Below, piece after piece: positions 50,970-54,665 of a DNA stretch of 54,665 nt. A program made the position numbers and the translations under genes. This DNA comes from Flavobacteriales bacterium (GTDB lineage: Bacteria > Bacteroidota > Bacteroidia > Flavobacteriales_F > PHOS-HE28). The notes under the pieces were generated by a model, which ran no database searches, was not told the origin of the DNA, and saw only the letters and a program-made list of their open reading frames with translations. The first letter of the stretch is position 1. Each line of letters opens with the position of its first letter. The DNA is taken from contig JAGPDT010000016.1 of the NCBI GenBank assembly GCA_018057455.1, positions 4,179 to 58,843 on the forward strand, read 5' to 3'.

Positions 50970-51528
50970 TGCTCAAAAGTAGTTCCCGGGCGTTTCCATT
51001 CAGTTCCTTGTTCAAGGCTTCCTCCAAGTGCCTCCTCGCACGGAACAGCCGCACCTTCACATTGGACGCGCCCAAGCCCGTGATGGTGACGATCTCCTCC
51101 ACATTGAGTTCCTCCAAGTAGTAGAAGGTCAGTACCGCGGCATCCTCCCCGGACAACGCTCCCAAGGCCTTCTCCAGGTGCCGTTTCACATCGCTCGTGT
51201 GCAACGGGTCCCTGCCATCGGCCGTTGGTGCCGCAAAGGGAATCTCGTCCACCGAGACCAATTCCGGACGGCGCTTGCGCTTTCTGGAAACGGCACAGCG
51301 GTATGCTATGGTGTAGAGCCAGGTGGAAAATTTGGAGGTCCCCCCGAAGCTGCACAGGTGCTCATAGGCGTTCACGAAACAGTCTTGGGCAGCCTCCTGT
51401 GCATCCTCCTTGTTGCGCAGGATCCGCAGGCAGATCGTGTACACCATGTGCTCGTAGCATTGCACAAGTTCCCCGTAGGCGCGGCCATCCCCACGGAGGA
51501 ACCGGTTGATCAAGGGGGCATGTTCCAT
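50962..51528 (-). CDS. ECF-type RNA polymerase sigma factor
   Basis: A 188-residue sigma-70 family protein with the two ECF regions. Region 2 runs from 'AYGELVQCYEHMVYTICLRI' through 'QDCFVNAYEHLCSF' and 'KFSTWLYTIAYRCAVSRKRK'. Region 4 has 'LTFYYLEELNVEEIVTITGL' and 'SNVKVRLFRARRHLEEAL' (helix-turn-helix). The start at ATG 51528 (MEHAPLINRFLRGD) fits the family; the long upstream frame does not. It is followed by an overlapping membrane-protein gene (8 nt). The regulon and signal are not visible. Confidence 0.9.
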   Translation of the reverse strand: MEHAPLINRFLRGDGRAYGELVQCYEHMVYTICLRILRNKEDAQEAAQDCFVNAYEHLCSFGGTSKFSTWLYTIAYRCAVSRKRKRRPELVSVDEIPFAAPTADGRDPLHTSDVKRHLEKALGALSGEDAAVLTFYYLEELNVEEIVTITGLGASNVKVRLFRARRHLEEALNKELNGNARELLLSNG

Positions 51529-51741
51529 GGCTTGGCTGCATAGGACGGCACTGGGCCGGGGCCGGTTACAAAGCTGTGGCGTTCCCACGTGTGGGAGGGC
51601 GGATTGGTTCGGGCGGACCACGCGTTCCATGGACGGATGCACGGCTCCTGCGTCGATCGTAACCGGCACTCTCCGCGGTGCGTCATATCCCCACGTATCC
51701 TTGCGATACCCTGCATCAATCCAACCCCAACCCCCCGCCAA

Positions 51742-52077
51742 ATGGATTTCACCGCTGTCATCGCGATCATCGCCACCTTCGGTACCGGTTTCGGAATCGT
51801 TTACATCGTTATGACCACCCGCCACCGGGAACGGATGTCCATGATCGAGCGGGGCATGGATCCGGGCACCACGCCGCGCACCCCCGAACCGCAAAAGGCA
51901 TTGAAGGAAGGGGTCCAGCTCATTGCGGGGGCCATCGGATTGGGCTGTGGGTATTTGCTCGACGCGTACACGGACGCCAAGTCACCATGGGTCTACCTCG
52001 CCCCGTTGCTCTTCTTCATCGGCATCGCCATGGTGGTCTACTATGCCAAGTTCAACCGGGGGAAGGTGGGCGGGTAG
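51742..52077 (+). CDS. DUF6249 small membrane protein
   Basis: A 111-residue protein with an N-terminal helix (VIAIIATFGTGFGIVYIVMT), a charged loop with the conserved 'RHRERMSMIERGMD', and two C-terminal hydrophobic helices (VQLIAGAIGLGCGYLLDAY and WVYLAPLLFFIGIAMVVYY). This is the DUF6249 pattern, common in Bacteroidota and often found next to ECF sigma factor genes. It is divergent from the sigma-factor gene here (213 nt between starts), so it may belong to the same regulatory unit (inference). Function unknown. Confidence 0.82.
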   Translation: MDFTAVIAIIATFGTGFGIVYIVMTTRHRERMSMIERGMDPGTTPRTPEPQKALKEGVQLIAGAIGLGCGYLLDAYTDAKSPWVYLAPLLFFIGIAMVVYYAKFNRGKVGG

Positions 52078-52168
52078 CCGCTCCACAAAGGCAATTTCCT
52101 TCTGGCAGATCACCGGATCGGCGAACGGCGCTCCCACCAATGCATGGATCGCTTTGTTTTGGGCACCA

Positions 52169-52882
52169 ATGAAGCGTCACCTCATCAGCGTCATCCGCAC
52201 CCTGTCTGCCGTGCTCGGTTGGGCGCTCCTCATCAGCATCCTCTGGGTGCTCCTCCTGCGTGTGGTGCCCCCGCCTGTAACGTGGGTAATGGCCGAACAA
52301 GTGGGCGAACAAGGTGGGGTACAACGCACCTGGAAGTCGTGGCGGGCATTCCCCGAAGCGATGCCCATGGCGGTGATCGCCGCGGAGGACCAGCTCTTCT
52401 TCCAGCACAACGGTTTTGATATCGAGGCCATGCAGAAGGCGCTGGCGCACAACCAGCGCAGCAAACGCGTTCGCGGGGCCAGCACCATCAGCCAGCAGAC
52501 CGCCAAGAATGTGTTCCTCTGGCCCGGCCGGACTTTCCTGCGCAAGGGCCTCGAAGCCTGGTTTACCTTGCTGGTGGAAGGGTTGTGGGGCAAACAACGG
52601 ATCCTGGAAGTGTACCTCAACATAGCGGAGACCGGCAAAGGGCGTTTCGGCGTGGAAGCAACGGCCCAAGCCTGCTTGAAACGCAGCGCGGCCAAGCTCA
52701 CCCCTTCCCAATGCGCACTCATCGCCGCCGTGCTCCCTGCTCCGCGCCGCTACAACGCATGTAGGCCGTCGCCCTACGTGAAGCGCCGCCAAGCATGGAT
52801 CCAACGCCAAATGCGCCAGCTGGGCAACCAACTCGATCCGCTGGAACGGGAACGGATGCAGCAATTGAAGGCAAGGCCATGA
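52169..52882 (+). CDS. mtgA: Monofunctional biosynthetic peptidoglycan transglycosylase
   Basis: A 237-residue GT51 enzyme that polymerises lipid II into glycan strands. One N-terminal membrane helix (VLGWALLISILWVLLLRVV) anchors it. Glu73 in AAEDQLFFQHNGFD is the main catalytic residue. The following 'RGASTISQQTAKNVFLWPGR' and 'LNIAETGKGRFGVEATAQ' blocks are diagnostic. There is no penicillin-binding transpeptidase domain, as expected for MtgA. The start at ATG 52169 gives the usual short cytoplasmic tail. It follows DUF6249 by 91 nt. Confidence 0.92.
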   Translation: MKRHLISVIRTLSAVLGWALLISILWVLLLRVVPPPVTWVMAEQVGEQGGVQRTWKSWRAFPEAMPMAVIAAEDQLFFQHNGFDIEAMQKALAHNQRSKRVRGASTISQQTAKNVFLWPGRTFLRKGLEAWFTLLVEGLWGKQRILEVYLNIAETGKGRFGVEATAQACLKRSAAKLTPSQCALIAAVLPAPRRYNACRPSPYVKRRQAWIQRQMRQLGNQLDPLERERMQQLKARP

Positions 52883-53029
52883 CCGCACCCGCGATGGCGG
52901 TCGGCACGCTCCTCCATGGCCCCGCTTCCTTCCTTTGCCTCCCTTACCGCGGATCAGTCTGAGGGCCCGCCCGGCGTAGCACGCCGTACTTTGCTCCTCG
53001 TTCGGCACAAGCCAACGCTTCATAGTGGA

Positions 53030-53758
53030 ATGCGAACAGGATCGGCAAAGGAGGCGGAGCGCCTGGTGGTTGTCACAGGGGCCAGTACCGGTGTGGGGCG
53101 GGCCACGGCCAAAGCCCTGGCAATGGAACACGGCTGCACAGTGGTGGCCGTGGCCCGCAACAGGGGACAATTGGATGAACTGGCCAAGGAATGCTCGGCA
53201 GGTAGTGGGCGGTTGCACCCCCTGGTGGTGGACCTTGAACAAGCGGACGCCGTGGCCAAGGTGGAGCAGGCGCTGGCCGGCCGACGCTTGCATGGGTTGG
53301 TGAACAATGCCGGGCTGCTCATCAAGCAGCCGTTCGGAGCATGGTCTGCCGGGGATACGGCACGGCTGTTCCACCTCCATGCCACGGTACCGCTGTTGCT
53401 TACGCAAACCTTGGCACCCCAACTGGCGGGCGAACCCAAGGGCCATGTGGTCAATATCGGCAGCATGGGTGGTTTCCAAGGCAGCGTGAAGTTCCCGGGT
53501 CTGGCGGCCTACAGCGCCAGCAAAGCCGCAGTGGCCAACCTCACCGAGTGCATGGCCGAGGAATTGAAGGACAGGCAAGTGTGCTGCAACTGCATCTGCC
53601 TGGGAGCCGTGGACACGGCCATGGTGCGGGCGGCCTTCCCCGGCTACAGTGCGCCTGTTGGCCCTGTGGAAGTGGGGGGCTACTTGGCCCGATTTGTTTT
53701 GGAGGGGCACAAGTTCTTCAATGGCAAGGTGTTGCCCCTCGCAGTGAGCACGCCATAG
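53030..53758 (+). CDS. Short-chain dehydrogenase/reductase family oxidoreductase
   Basis: A 242-residue classical SDR. Cofactor motif TGASTGVG (16-23), NNAG (92-95), catalytic Ser135, and Tyr151/Lys155 in YSASK. The start at ATG 53030 places the Rossmann strand (RLVVVTGAST) near the N terminus; 38 upstream in-frame codons are not supported. A TACTTTG sequence at 52987-52993 may be a -7 element. Substrate unknown; FabG-like reductases and sugar or alcohol dehydrogenases share these motifs. The gene is the last before the rRNA leader. Confidence 0.87.
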   Translation: MRTGSAKEAERLVVVTGASTGVGRATAKALAMEHGCTVVAVARNRGQLDELAKECSAGSGRLHPLVVDLEQADAVAKVEQALAGRRLHGLVNNAGLLIKQPFGAWSAGDTARLFHLHATVPLLLTQTLAPQLAGEPKGHVVNIGSMGGFQGSVKFPGLAAYSASKAAVANLTECMAEELKDRQVCCNCICLGAVDTAMVRAAFPGYSAPVGPVEVGGYLARFVLEGHKFFNGKVLPLAVSTP

Positions 53759-53788
53759 GGGAAATGGTCAAGTTTTTTTCCATCAGGA

Positions 53789-53819
53789 TTTGGAAGGAGA
53801 GAAAAGGCGCTTACCTTTG
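53789..53819 (+). promoter_or_regulatory. rRNA promoter P1
   Basis: TTTG at 53789-53792, 19-nt spacer, TACCTTTG at 53812-53819, followed by CGGCCGC. Both elements match the Bacteroidota consensus exactly. It lies about 305 nt before the 16S gene. Confidence 0.8.
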
Positions 53820-53915
53820 CGGCCGCTTTCGGAAAAACGTTCTTTGAGCGCCCCGGTCCGGGGGAGTTGATGTAAGCCGCTCCAAGCGGGAGTCGAAGAA
53901 AAAAATTCGACAACG

Positions 53916-53946
53916 TTTGGTAGATCAAAAGATCGGCATACATTTG
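53916..53946 (+). promoter_or_regulatory. rRNA promoter P2
   Basis: TTTG at 53916-53919, again exactly 19 nt, then TACATTTG at 53939-53946, followed by CAGCCCC. It is 127 nt downstream of P1 and so similar to the tRNA-tuf promoter that both probably answer to the same controls. An A-run at 53899-53905 precedes it and may work as an UP-like or DNA-bending element. Confidence 0.82.
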
Positions 53947-53951
53947 CAGCC

Positions 53952-54126
53952 CCTTCCGAGACACGTTCCTTGAACGGAAGGCGTAAACAAGATTACCAAG
54001 CCCGGGTTGACCCCCGGGAACCTGGATCGTTCTTTGACCTATTGTCCATTCTGAGAAAAGTGAGTGTCCTTGTGTGCTGTAAGGTGCACATGGGAGACAC
54101 TGAAAGGGGCCAGATCAAACCCACTT
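53952..54126 (+). promoter_or_regulatory. 16S rRNA leader with hairpins and boxA-like sequence
   Basis: The transcribed leader holds a 7-bp hairpin (CCTTCCG 53952-53958 with CGGAAGG 53975-53981), a 6-bp one (CCCGGG at 54001 and 54013), a boxA-like GTTCTTTGACC (54029-54039), as used for rRNA antitermination, and a longer imperfect hairpin (about 54063-54101, AGTGTC with GACACT). The last may be part of the processing signals before mature 16S. No gene is present from the end of the SDR gene (53758) to 54126. Confidence 0.6.

Positions 54127-54665
<539 letters not shown>

Overview
The window comes from a GC-rich member of the Bacteroidota, most likely Flavobacteriales or a close relative. Four things support this. 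(1) The 16S rRNA gene that begins near the right end has the Bacteroidota-type 5' sequence. (2) Stable-RNA promoters match the Bacteroidota consensus TTTG-N19-TAnnTTTG. (3) Several secreted proteins end in type IX secretion (T9SS) type A sorting domains, and one carries SprB-type repeats. (4) Gene neighbourhoods such as holA/AMP nucleosidase and rpsU-xer-hpf-tRNAs-tuf are typical of the phylum. No insertion sequence, prophage or CRISPR array was seen.

Layout. 1-11.7 kb: holA and AMP nucleosidase, an orphan HsdR-N nuclease-like protein, a T9SS-exported subtilase, a patatin phospholipase, an amidohydrolase lipoprotein with a polytopic membrane protein, pyrF, DUF2851, and a PspC/DUF1456 pair. 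11.8-17.1 kb: a secreted von Willebrand A protein, an RmlD-like reductase, a helix-hairpin-helix protein and an acyl-CoA dehydrogenase. 17.2-32.7 kb is the gene-expression core: rpsU, a Xer recombinase, hpf, four tRNAs, tuf, tRNA-Trp, secE, nusG, rplK, rplA, rplJ, rplL, rpoB, rpoC and a DUF3467 protein, with well-formed terminators and inter-gene hairpins. 32.8-40.1 kb: a secreted patatin with an outer-membrane barrel, a BtuF-like metal-receptor protein, a CBS-domain cystathionine beta-synthase, an FtsX-like permease and a NamZ-type lipoprotein.

40.2-47.6 kb is the accessory part. An SprB-repeat protein, a second T9SS subtilase and an outer-membrane-type protein overlap end to start (ATGA), followed by another T9SS cargo and two outer-membrane barrel proteins. 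Part of this block is clearly richer in A+T than its surroundings. The first gene has no conventional start: a promoter-like element and an ATG lie upstream, separated from the reading frame by a run of ten C residues. Losing one C would join ATG and gene, which makes phase-variable expression the most interesting hypothesis here. A sequencing error in the homopolymer is the main alternative.

47.7-54.7 kb: purL (short form), tpx, an ECF sigma factor with an overlapping membrane protein, DUF6249, mtgA and a short-chain dehydrogenase. Then comes an rRNA leader with two tandem promoters and the first ~540 nt of 16S rRNA, which runs off the window.

Functionally, the window combines housekeeping transcription and translation genes with cell-envelope functions: peptidoglycan synthesis and recycling, lipoprotein-type permeases, phospholipases and T9SS cargo.
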